From Syntrophomonadaceae bacterium (lineage in GTDB: Bacteria; Bacillota; Dethiobacteria; DTU022): DNA of 15,490 nucleotides. Positions 1 to 6,217 of the stretch are shown here, piece after piece. The stretch's first letter is position 1; each line of letters begins with the position of its first letter. The notes under the pieces are model-generated. The model made no database searches. It was not told the DNA's origin and saw only the letters and a list, made by a program, of their open reading frames with translations. The stretch is taken from positions 1 to 15,490 of the forward strand of contig PWEB01000212.1 in assembly GCA_003553305.1 (NCBI GenBank). Reading direction: 5' to 3'. Both the position numbers and the translations under genes were made by a program.

Positions 1-118
1 AGATCCGGCATAAACCCTGGTCTTTATAAAGCTCAAGACCTAATTTTTCCCGGTAAAAATTGTCGGTTTTTCCCATGTCTGTTATGCCGAAAAATATGAT
101 GGAGCCTTCCCACTTCAC
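1..118 (-). CDS. VOC (glyoxalase/bleomycin-resistance fold) protein, N-terminal part only
   Basis: Only the first 39 codons lie in the window; the gene continues past the left edge. The visible protein begins MKWEGSIIFFGITDMGKTDN and continues with FYREKLGLELYKDQG. This is the usual first beta-alpha unit of the vicinal-oxygen-chelate fold: a strand with a possible metal ligand, then a D-x-x-K/R-x-x-x-FY-x-x-x-LGL helix. A GTG start at 118 is preferred because GGGAGG lies 7 bases upstream; an in-frame ATG at 124 abuts that site and is less likely. The substrate cannot be told from this end. It may be co-transcribed with the isomerase gene upstream (gap about 200 bp). Fold call fairly secure, function open. 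Confidence 0.72.
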   Translation of the reverse strand, partial: MKWEGSIIFFGITDMGKTDNFYREKLGLELYKDQGLCRI

Positions 119-319
119 AGCCATCCCTCCCATAGCAATAATTCAGATTGGTACTATTTCGCTTTCTTCACTAAAATACTGCAATAAACGATACTTTCTA
201 TCCCAGCCATATCCTTCAAATCAACCCTGCCCGGCCTTTCCAGGTCTAGAAAGCGAAACAGGTTTATTCCATCCCGGGCAAAAATAACGCACCCTAAGGC
301 CAGGTTTAAGAGAGCATCT
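119..319. other. Intergenic region, no confident gene
   Basis: About 200 bp between the isomerase stop and the VOC gene. It holds the VOC ribosome binding site near 125-130. A minus-strand frame stays open from 345 to 154 but has no good start codon or ribosome binding site. No clear terminator hairpin was seen. Confidence 0.4.
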
Positions 320-2062
320 TTAATTCTGCTTCTCCAAAGCTTCGCTTAGTCTGGCAATTGCTTTTTTAATATCTTTATTAAAATGAAATCTGATTACTTT
401 ACGACCTGCATCCAGTAAAGCCTGCCGATCCCCCAGGACCTGGGCATTTTTTAGGGTGTTAAAACTTATTGATGAACGATTACTGCCGGGTTGATCAGGT
501 ATGGGCAGATCTTCTGCTGCTTCGGCTGTTAACTGAATAAATAAGCCGTTCCCGGCATCCCCCTTGTGAAGTTGACCGGTTGAATGCAGAAAACGGGGGC
601 CATAGCCGACAGTAGAAGCCATGCGGTATGAGGTTTGGAGCTTATCACGCAGTCCCTGCAGGGCTTGATCAGTTTCAGGGTCGGGTGGAAGGTAGGCTTG
701 AATAGCTATGTAGCTCCGGCCTTTACCTTCGTTTTCACCTGGTTTTGCCTGCTTTAAAAAATCCCGCCAGAGCTGCTGTAAATTATCAGCCCTGTGTCCG
801 GAATAAGCTTTAATTTCATCAACCTCCAGATCGGGGTTTAAAGAAGGTAGCTTTCCTTTATCCTTATACACTGCTACCATTTTGTTGGCCAGTGCTTTCG
901 CTGATTCAACATTTGGTTGATCAAAAGGATTGACCCCGAGAAACCAGCCGGTAATAGCGGTCGCCATCATCCAGCGAAAGAATTCCCCGCCCAGATCGTA
1001 TTCGTTCTGTAGATTTAATTGAATTAGCGGATGACCGGCTACTTTTAATCTATTTAAATCTTGATCATAAGTAGTATCGCCGGCCAGCCGGAAATAAACA
1101 AATAAGCGATCATTAGTATAAATTTCCGGCGCAGCGAGAGGTTCGCCATTAACCGGGACAAGGCCTTTTCCTTCTTTTCCGGTGCTTTCTGCAACTAACT
1201 GCTCGATCCAGGTTCCGAAGGGTTTGATTGGAGGAGATGAAATAAAGGTTACTTTGTCACGGCCGCTTAGAGCAAGATCTCCAAGTGCAGCTCCCAACCA
1301 GGCAGGAGAATTGCTTTCTTTGAGCGGTCTATTGAAACTATAGGCAGCTATTGCCATAGTCGCTGCATTATGAAGTAGGCGTTGTAAATTGATCCCGATT
1401 AAAGCTGCTGGCACAAGGCCGAAATATGATAATGCTGAATACCTGCCGCCAATATCAGGGTCGTTTAAAAATGTTTTCCTAAAACGTAATTCTTCTGCGC
1501 TTTTTTCTAAGCTGCTGCCCGGATCGGTAATAGCGATGAAATGGCGTCCGGCCTTTTCTTGACCGCTAGCCAGGAGAGTTTTGTTATAAAAGTGTTTCAT
1601 TAATGAAAGGGTTTCTACCGTTCCACCTGATTTTGTTGAAACAATGAAAAGTGTCTTATGCGTTTCAATCGCACTTTCTTTCTCCAGGATTGCACCCGGG
1701 TCCGTGCTATCTAGTACATCTAGATCAAGATAGCCGTCTTGGACCCCGAAAACCTTCCGAAAAACCTCGGGGGCCAGGCTTGAACCGCCCATCCCCAAAA
1801 GTAGGGCTTTGGTATATCCTTCGACACGGATTTGTTCGACGAATTCATAAATGGATTCAATATTTTCTGCTATCGACTTGTGGCTGTACAACCACCCAAG
1901 CCGGTTGCTAATCTCCGCCGGGTTATCGCTCCACACGGTGTGGTCATGATCCCAGATCCGTCTTATGACCTGTTCTCTCGTCAACCGCTGCAATGCTTTC
2001 TGTAGCGCAGCCTCAGAAAGATTATTAAATTCGATGTGCCGATTATTCCGGCCGTTATCCAA
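320..2062 (-). CDS. pgi: Glucose-6-phosphate isomerase (long form, like the isomerase half of transaldolase-isomerase fusions)
   Basis: Interconverts glucose 6-phosphate and fructose 6-phosphate in the cytoplasm (glycolysis, gluconeogenesis, pentose phosphate pathway). 580 residues with the TTG start. Visible motifs: GMGGSSLAPEV at about 90-100, STKSGGTVET (sugar-phosphate binding) at about 142-151, IGGRYSALS at about 204-212, ESTGKEGKG at about 292-300, GVNPFDQPNVE at about 376-386, and HSTGQLHKGD at about 493-502. The last motif is typical of the isomerase domain of bifunctional transaldolase/isomerase proteins; no transaldolase domain is present. The TTG at 2062 is chosen because AAGGAGG lies 7 bases upstream. 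An in-frame GTG at 2122 would add 20 residues encoded by a REP-like repeat and has no good ribosome binding site. It lies 104 bp after the ferredoxin gene on the same strand. Confidence 0.93.
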   Translation of the reverse strand: MDNGRNNRHIEFNNLSEAALQKALQRLTREQVIRRIWDHDHTVWSDNPAEISNRLGWLYSHKSIAENIESIYEFVEQIRVEGYTKALLLGMGGSSLAPEVFRKVFGVQDGYLDLDVLDSTDPGAILEKESAIETHKTLFIVSTKSGGTVETLSLMKHFYNKTLLASGQEKAGRHFIAITDPGSSLEKSAEELRFRKTFLNDPDIGGRYSALSYFGLVPAALIGINLQRLLHNAATMAIAAYSFNRPLKESNSPAWLGAALGDLALSGRDKVTFISSPPIKPFGTWIEQLVAESTGKEGKGLVPVNGEPLAAPEIYTNDRLFVYFRLAGDTTYDQDLNRLKVAGHPLIQLNLQNEYDLGGEFFRWMMATAITGWFLGVNPFDQPNVESAKALANKMVAVYKDKGKLPSLNPDLEVDEIKAYSGHRADNLQQLWRDFLKQAKPGENEGKGRSYIAIQAYLPPDPETDQALQGLRDKLQTSYRMASTVGYGPRFLHSTGQLHKGDAGNGLFIQLTAEAAEDLPIPDQPGSNRSSISFNTLKNAQVLGDRQALLDAGRKVIRFHFNKDIKKAIARLSEALEKQN

Positions 2063-2068
2063 AATAAT

Positions 2069-2076
2069 CCCTCCTT
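2069..2076 (-). promoter_or_regulatory. Ribosome binding site that fixes the TTG start of the isomerase
   Basis: On the minus strand this reads AAGGAGGG, almost fully complementary to the 16S rRNA tail. It is followed after 7 bases by TTG (2062-2060) in the isomerase frame, which argues against the upstream GTG start. Confidence 0.75.
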
Positions 2077-2095
2077 CATGGAGTGCCAAGGCGCC

Positions 2096-2123
2096 CGTGG
2101 TAGGGGACGTTTCTCCTAACACC
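2096..2123 (-). repeat. REP-like palindrome, copy 1
   Basis: Imperfect palindrome between the ferredoxin gene and the isomerase. Read on the minus strand it starts GGTGTTAGGAG, has core GAAACGTCCC, and ends CTACCACG. It aligns with copies at 3925-3953 and 5134-5161 (core GAACCGTCCC in both). Such GTGT...ACAC palindromes are the kind of element associated with RAYT transposases, and a RAYT gene lies 1 kb away. Confidence 0.6.
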
Positions 2124-2166
2124 TTTTCGCTTTAATTTATTCTTTCGATCTGCACTTACCTGCTGT

Positions 2167-3009
2167 CTACCACAAATTAGCTGCTGCAGGAACGTCTGAG
2201 CGGTCCTTTAAAATAATGGCATCCCGGGCACATGAAGCTCTGCAAACTCCGCACCCATAGCAAGCCAGCGGATCAATGCTTACTTTTTGATTAGCCAGGC
2301 TGTATTTGATTGCACCAAACTGACAGGACTTCATGCAGGAACGGCACCCGATGCATAAATCCATATTCGCTTCAGCAGTATACTCTGCGCGGAACATGGC
2401 AGGGTATGATTTTGACACAGCCCGCATAGCCAAACAGTCAAGATCGCAGTTGCAGATACCACCAATAAAGGGTGAAAGAAAGGTCCAAACTGTGTGGACG
2501 AGCCCTTTCTTTTCAAGGTCCCGGAACTGATCAAGGGCTTCATCGGTTGATATATTTTCAAGCCCTGCAGTATGGGGCCCGGTCAGGTAATCTGCGCCAA
2601 TGGACCTGATAATCTTACCCATTGCAGTTTCTCCTCCCGGCTCCATGCTAAGGCCATAACAGTAACGCTCTTCTGTCCCCACCGTAACATGGCGGCAAAC
2701 ACAGGGCAATCTGACCACGGAATTAACAAATCCGAATATTTTTTCAATATCCTCCAGGGGCAGGACCTGTCCGTAATGGGTCTTTTTCTGCCTATTTACT
2801 ATATATGGTTTCACTACGGACTGAATAAAGGAGGGCAGCCTGTTTAAATCGTCCAACCGGGCAACATTTCTTGCCTTCCTTTCAGGGCTCTGGAAGAAGT
2901 CGTGAATGTATCTGCGCCTTTTTAAATCGCTGAGTAAGTCTTTTGAGTAATTTTGGGCCTGAAGATACCACTTTTCGCCTTCACCATGTTTATGACAAAA
3001 CTCGCACAT
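2167..3009 (-). CDS. Multi-cluster iron-sulfur protein with C-terminal 2[4Fe-4S] ferredoxin domain
   Basis: 280 residues, probably cytoplasmic, with no signal peptide or membrane segment seen. Two classical [4Fe-4S] motifs lie at the C-terminus: CIGCRSCMKSC (219-229) and CYGCGVCRASC (250-260). Upstream are further cysteines in ordered sets: C2/C5 at the N-terminus, CVC at 103-105, C117, and GICNCDLDC at 186-192, which could hold another cluster or metal. It is therefore more than a simple ferredoxin and is probably an electron-transfer protein; the partner is unknown. The ATG at 3009 is preferred over an in-frame TTG at 3018, since GAAGTGAG gives workable spacing only for the ATG. Its promoter is nearly a copy of that of the corrinoid operon at 11210-11238, suggesting a role in that pathway such as supplying low-potential electrons to reactivate cobalamin. 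That role is inference. Confidence 0.85.
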   Translation of the reverse strand: MCEFCHKHGEGEKWYLQAQNYSKDLLSDLKRRRYIHDFFQSPERKARNVARLDDLNRLPSFIQSVVKPYIVNRQKKTHYGQVLPLEDIEKIFGFVNSVVRLPCVCRHVTVGTEERYCYGLSMEPGGETAMGKIIRSIGADYLTGPHTAGLENISTDEALDQFRDLEKKGLVHTVWTFLSPFIGGICNCDLDCLAMRAVSKSYPAMFRAEYTAEANMDLCIGCRSCMKSCQFGAIKYSLANQKVSIDPLACYGCGVCRASCARDAIILKDRSDVPAAANLW

Positions 3010-3041
3010 AGTTAACAACTCACTTCATTCATTTTAAGGCA

Positions 3042-3070
3042 ATCATATCTCAAAATAGAGGCTCCAGCAA
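3042..3070 (-). promoter_or_regulatory. Sigma-A promoter of the ferredoxin gene (shared with corrinoid operon)
   Basis: On the minus strand: -35 TTGCTG (3070-3065), a 17-bp spacer ending TTTTGAGA, and -10 TATGAT (3047-3042). Transcription would start near 3035, giving a leader of about 26 bases. The same -35, spacer length and spacer end recur at 11210-11238. Confidence 0.75.
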
Positions 3071-3108
3071 GAGCGTTGATCCATAGCCAGTGGAGGAAAG
3101 AAGTTATT

Positions 3109-3137
3109 TTGACACCTCCTTTGTTTAGTGGTATGTT
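3109..3137 (+). promoter_or_regulatory. Sigma-A promoter of the RAYT gene
   Basis: Consensus -35 TTGACA (3109-3114), 17-bp spacer, -10 TATGTT (3132-3137). The predicted start near 3144 lies about 15 bases before the ATG. It diverges from the ferredoxin promoter. Confidence 0.65.
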
Positions 3138-3158
3138 CAAATAAAAGAGCCTAATACT

Positions 3159-3959
3159 ATGCCAAGAAAAGAAAGGGAAAAGAGCAGCAGTGGAATCTAC
3201 CACATAATGCTCAGAGGAATCAACAAGCAAGATATTTTTAATGATCAGGAAGATAGGCTTCGGTTTACAACAATTCTGGAAAAAAATAAAGAGCAATCCG
3301 GTTATGAGTTATACGGATATTGCCTGATGCATAACCACGTTCATCTTTTACTAAAAGAGGTAGATGAAAAAATTGCCCAGGCAATGAAGCGAATCGGAGC
3401 GAGTTATGTATACTGGTATAATAAAAAGCATCAAAGATGTGGTCACTTATTCCAAGACCGATTTAAAAGTGAAAAAGTAGAAGATGACAGATACCTCTTG
3501 GTTGCCCTGCGTTATATTCATCAAAACCCTCTCAAGGCCGGTCTGGTTAAAGATTTAGGCGAATACCGGTGGAGCAGCTATAATGACTACTTAAGCCAGG
3601 GAAGCACCTTAACCAGTACAAAGTTTGTAATGAGTTTGTTCGACCCTAATCCTGAATATTTTTTAGGAGCTTTTAAAAAATTCATGTCCCAAGAAGTTCA
3701 GGATAAATGCCTGGATTTTGATGACAGCGTTATAAAGTCGCTGTCTGATGATCAAGTTATAATCATGCTTAAAGATAACATTGGGGTAGACGATCCCCTT
3801 TTGTTGAAGAATATGGATAAAAAGACAAGAGACAACTGCATTAGAAGGCTGAGAGGAGATGGAGTGACAATCATGCAGTTATCAAGGCTAAGTGGATTAG
3901 GCAGAGGAATAATTGAGAAGGCGACGTGTGAGGGGAACCGTCCCTCTAACACCCTCTGA
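3159..3959 (+). CDS. REP-associated tyrosine transposase (RAYT; IS200/IS605-like Y1 family)
   Basis: 266 residues. The Y1 HUH nuclease domain covers about 1-150, with the family opening GIYHIMLRGINKQDIF, the metal-binding HUH motif at 60-62 within CLMHNHVHLLLKE, and the nucleophile Tyr119 in RYIHQNPLKAG. These enzymes cut single-stranded DNA at REP hairpins through a 5'-phosphotyrosine link. An extra C-terminal region (about 170-266) ends in a helix-turn-helix-like stretch (TIMQLSRLSGLGRG) that may aid DNA recognition. The last codons, encoding GNRPSNTL, are themselves a REP-like palindrome (3925-3953). All catalytic residues are present, so it may be active. The ribosome binding site is weak, perhaps limiting expression. 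The radical SAM gene starts 36 bp downstream. Confidence 0.9.
   Translation: MPRKEREKSSSGIYHIMLRGINKQDIFNDQEDRLRFTTILEKNKEQSGYELYGYCLMHNHVHLLLKEVDEKIAQAMKRIGASYVYWYNKKHQRCGHLFQDRFKSEKVEDDRYLLVALRYIHQNPLKAGLVKDLGEYRWSSYNDYLSQGSTLTSTKFVMSLFDPNPEYFLGAFKKFMSQEVQDKCLDFDDSVIKSLSDDQVIIMLKDNIGVDDPLLLKNMDKKTRDNCIRRLRGDGVTIMQLSRLSGLGRGIIEKATCEGNRPSNTL
3925..3953 (+). repeat. REP-like palindrome, copy 2, overlapping the 3' end of the RAYT gene
   Basis: Starts CGTGTGAGGG, core GAACCGTCCC, ends CTAACACC. The outer GTGT/ACAC arms and inner AGGG/CCCT arms can pair. It lies inside the last coding codons of the transposase. Confidence 0.65.
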
Positions 3960-3994
3960 CCCTGCTGATGCCAAAAATTGACGGGTGAAGAGCT

Positions 3995-5020
3995 ATGAAA
4001 GATCAATTGACAGTAATTCCTAAAGTGTTCACCTTGTTTCGCGGCTTAGCGGCCAGTAAATCAAAAGGGCGTCCATTATTCATATCTCACCTGGTTACGA
4101 CCCGCTGTAACTGCCGGTGTCCGATGTGTTTGTGGAGAGACCAACACAGTTATGAAGAAATGAGCGCTGCAGAAATAGGCAGTTTTTATCGAGACCTTCG
4201 CGCTAACGGTTTTGTCCAGGTGGGCGTATGGGGAGGAGAACCGCTTGTTCGGGAAGATGCGGAAGAACTCCTTTACTATGCACGTCAGGCGGGACTTATC
4301 ACCGTGCTGGTCACCAATGGTTTCTATTTAAAAGAAAGGCTCAAAGAATTAGCTCCTCATATGGATGCAGTAATTTTGTCCCTGGATTACGCGGGAGAAG
4401 AGCATGACCGGATGCGAGGTTGCCCCGGACTGTATGAACGGGTTGTTTCTGTTATGGAAGCCTTGCGCCGCCAGTATCCTCATATTAAAGTATACTTTAA
4501 CTATTTGCTACACCGCGGCAATGAAGATCAGGCTCTTCCGCTGGCTGAACTGGCCAGGGAATTAGATGTCAGTTTTTATGTTTGCCCTGTGAAAGATGAG
4601 TTATACAGGGGCACGGGGAAGAGAGCGGAACCGTGGAAAACAGATCGGGAAAATGCAGCTATGGTCAGCAACCAACTTATAAATTTAAAGCGCCGCGGGT
4701 ACCCCTTAAATAATTCATACACCTATCTCCGGCAGTTTCTAAGGGATGAAAAAACCTACACCTGTCATTTGCCTAAGATTTCGATGATGGTATATCCTCA
4801 CGGTGAAGTAATAAACTGTATGAACAGTGGTGTGCCCCTGGGGAACGTTACAAAACAATCCATGGAAGAAATTTTAAACAGCACTGTCCATAAGGAGCTT
4901 AAAACTGTTGCCCTTAACTGCAACCACTGTAATAACCCCAACGTAGTCGATAGTTCATTTATCTGGGAATTAAAAGGTGAACCTTTATTGAATGCGGTTA
5001 GCGTTTTGTTGAATCGCTAA
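3995..5020 (+). CDS. Radical SAM protein with SPASM-like C-terminal cysteine set
   Basis: 341 residues. The radical SAM [4Fe-4S] motif is CNCRCPMC at 38-45 (ligands C38, C42, C45), and the SAM-binding GGEPL motif is at 80-84. The C-terminal part carries C257, C275 (in VYPHGEVINCMNSG), C309 and C312 (NCNHC) around LGNVTKQSMEEIL, as in SPASM/twitch proteins that bind an auxiliary cluster and often modify peptides or proteins. No substrate peptide gene was recognised nearby, so the reaction is unknown. It follows the RAYT gene by 36 bp with a modest ribosome binding site (GGTGA, 6 bases from ATG) and precedes the arsenic regulator by about 250 bp. That intergenic gap has its own promoter, so an arsenic role should not be assumed. 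Confidence 0.85.
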   Translation: MKDQLTVIPKVFTLFRGLAASKSKGRPLFISHLVTTRCNCRCPMCLWRDQHSYEEMSAAEIGSFYRDLRANGFVQVGVWGGEPLVREDAEELLYYARQAGLITVLVTNGFYLKERLKELAPHMDAVILSLDYAGEEHDRMRGCPGLYERVVSVMEALRRQYPHIKVYFNYLLHRGNEDQALPLAELARELDVSFYVCPVKDELYRGTGKRAEPWKTDRENAAMVSNQLINLKRRGYPLNNSYTYLRQFLRDEKTYTCHLPKISMMVYPHGEVINCMNSGVPLGNVTKQSMEEILNSTVHKELKTVALNCNHCNNPNVVDSSFIWELKGEPLLNAVSVLLNR

Positions 5021-5072
5021 TGAAACCCGCAGTAAATGAACCGGCGCATTTATCAGGATAGAAAGTTTTGTG

Positions 5073-5084
5073 GTCCTTAAGGAC
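5073..5084. repeat. 12-bp perfect palindrome
   Basis: GTCCTTAAGGAC in the gap between the radical SAM gene and arsR. It could be an operator; it is not followed by a T-run, so a terminator is unlikely. Confidence 0.35.
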
Positions 5085-5133
5085 TGAGCAGAACTTCTCG
5101 TTATACCCCAAAGAGGTATTCAGGCTTCCAAAA

Positions 5134-5161
5134 AGTGTTGGAAGAACCGTCCCCTTCCACC
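5134..5161 (+). repeat. REP-like palindrome, copy 3
   Basis: Starts AGTGTTGGAAG, core GAACCGTCCC, ends CTTCCACC; the GTG..GGAAG and CTTCC..AC arms pair. It shares its 10-base core exactly with copy 2. It lies just upstream of the arsR promoter. Confidence 0.6.
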
Positions 5162-5190
5162 TCCCCTTCCTGCGCTCTTCCACCCCTTTA

Positions 5191-5219
5191 TTGACAAGAA
5201 AAGCAAATCACTTTATCAT
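5191..5219 (+). promoter_or_regulatory. Sigma-A promoter of arsR
   Basis: Consensus -35 TTGACA (5191-5196), 17-bp spacer, -10 TATCAT (5214-5219). The predicted start near 5226 rules out the longer frame opening at 5068. An inverted repeat CATAT-N12-ATATG at 5217-5238 spans the -10 and start site and could be the ArsR operator (autoregulation); that part is inference. Confidence 0.75.
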
Positions 5220-5268
5220 ATTAACGAAAGAAGATATGACCAGATGTTCATGTGTAGGTGATTACTTT

Positions 5269-5640
5269 ATGGAATCTAAGTTAACCATGGTTTTAAAAGC
5301 TCTTGCAGATGATACGCGGTTGCGGATGCTCAATTTATTGCAGCATCACGATCTTTGCGTCTGTGAATTGGAAACTTTACTGGGCGTTAATCAATCAAAT
5401 GCGTCCAGGCATTTAAACAAGCTCACCAATGCCGGGCTGTTAGAATACTACAAGGCAGCAAAATACGTTTATTACAAAATTAATATCAGGAGTTTGCAGG
5501 AATACCCGTTTATCAAACCTATTTTGGATTCAGAAGTTATAAAACTAGAACAATGCCAGCAGGATTATGAAAAGTTAATCCATTATAAAAGTAAAGGCTT
5601 TACCTGCGATGATTTAAAAGCGGGAACAGTAAATATCTAG
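5269..5640 (+). CDS. arsR: ArsR/SmtB-family metal(loid)-responsive repressor
   Basis: 123 residues, the normal size for the family. A winged helix-turn-helix is visible: LKALADDTRLRMLNLL (helix 1-2), then DLCVCELETLL with the ELCVC-type arsenite/antimonite site, then the recognition helix NQSNASRHLNKL and the wing (LEYYKAAKYVYYKI). The family represses its own operon and leaves DNA on binding As(III)/Sb(III). The ATG at 5269 has AGGTGA 7 bases upstream. An in-frame ATG at 5236 would add MTRCSCVGDYF, including a CSC motif that might be a ligand, but has a weaker ribosome binding site. The gene downstream is a ruined ACR3 arsenite pump, so the regulator has outlived its target here. Confidence 0.9.
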   Translation: MESKLTMVLKALADDTRLRMLNLLQHHDLCVCELETLLGVNQSNASRHLNKLTNAGLLEYYKAAKYVYYKINIRSLQEYPFIKPILDSEVIKLEQCQQDYEKLIHYKSKGFTCDDLKAGTVNI

Positions 5641-5653
5641 ACTATTAAGGAGG

Positions 5654-5919
5654 GAGCTATTAAAGCTAGGGGTAGCCCCTTGCACGGCTATGGTCCTGGT
5701 TTTCAGTTACCTGGCCAAGGGTTTTATGGGCCTGACCCTGCTGGTCCTGGTGGCTACTTCGAAGTTGCTATAGCTACAGCGGTCACCGTATTTGGATTAG
5801 GTTCAGGGGCTGCTCTTTCCACAGTAGTAGGCGTTCTAATTGAAGTGCCGATCATGTTAACTTTGGTGACTATTTGCCTTTTGAAACATCATTGTTTGAA
5901 GTTTCAAAGCCCAAGATGA
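5654..5919 (+). pseudogene. ACR3-family arsenite efflux pump, internally deleted and frameshifted
   Basis: Two pieces of the ACR3 membrane pump are fused in different frames. Frame A (5654-5773) encodes LGVAPCTAMVLVFSYLAKG and MGLTLLVLVA, matching the conserved APCTAMVFVWSYL segment of ACR3, then reaches a stop at 5771. Frame B (about 5750-5919) encodes GGYFEVAIATAVTVFGLGSG and AALSTVVGVLIEVPIMLTLV, matching the last membrane helix. About two thirds of a normal pump (roughly 350-400 residues) is missing, including the N-terminus and the middle helices. A strong ribosome binding site (TAAGGAGG, 5646-5653) remains but is followed by ATT, not a start codon. This fits deletion of the pump behind arsR. 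The frame-B reading taken alone (from TTG 5680) is not a real gene. Confidence 0.75.
5880..5908. repeat. Inverted repeat (8-bp perfect stem)
   Basis: TTTGAAAC at 5880-5887 pairs with GTTTCAAA at 5901-5908 across a 13-base loop. It sits where ACR3 similarity ends and the minus-strand remnant begins. It has no T-run, so its role as terminator or junction is uncertain. Confidence 0.4.
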
Positions 5920-6139
5920 TCCAGAACTTATCGTTCATCTTGATACCGGCTGCACCCATCTGGTACTTAATCCTGGAGATCTGGATACGGGCTTTGAAGT
6001 TTTCAACCATTTTGCCCTGGTTAGTTAATTGCAGTTTCTTGTTCAGGAAAGCGAAAGACTTTATCCGCAGTAATTCCTTGATGCTTTTGATTATTTGAAG
6101 GGCATGGGCTATGCTTGATTTGCAGCTATTTCTTTCCCA

Positions 6140-6168
6140 TTGGCTTTTTCATGGATAGTTGATATAAT
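6140..6168 (+). promoter_or_regulatory. Sigma-A promoter of the M32 carboxypeptidase gene
   Basis: -35 TTGGCT (6140-6145), 17-bp spacer, perfect -10 TATAAT (6163-6168). Predicted start near 6175, about 43 bases before the ATG, which has AAGGGAG at 6205-6211. Confidence 0.7.
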
Positions 6169-6217
6169 CCAGCCAAGCATCTGAAAGCTATTTCACTTAA
6201 AGCAAAGGGAGTAAAAA

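Larger units (their letters stand above)
5870..6180 (-). pseudogene. Unrecognised frameshifted gene remnant
   Basis: On the minus strand an ATG at 6180 opens a frame starting MLGWIISTIHEKANGKEIAA that stops at 6109. The neighbouring frame then continues as HALQIIKSIKELLRIKSFAF, ..KMVENFKARIQISRIKYQMG and AAGIKMNDKFWIILGFE, to a stop at 5870. A single one-base shift near 6112 would join them into about 100 residues of helical, protein-like sequence. I do not recognise the family; a fragment of a mobile-element gene is possible. There is no good ribosome binding site, and the M32 gene promoter overlaps its 5' end on the other strand. It may be chance, but the open frame and amino-acid make-up favour a relic. 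Confidence 0.35.

Noticed and set aside
154..345. Open minus-strand frame of 63 codons after the isomerase gene (contains RFLDLERPGRVDLKDMAG)
   Set aside because: No usable start codon until very late, no ribosome binding site, and it overlaps the isomerase end; not enough to call a gene.
1651..1911. Plus-strand frame opposite the isomerase, and similar frames opposite recB, recD and the cyclase
   Set aside because: Antisense shadows of well-supported genes, without ribosome binding sites or family motifs.
5068..5268. N-terminal extension of arsR from ATG 5068
   Set aside because: It would run through REP copy 3 and through the arsR promoter, upstream of the predicted transcription start.
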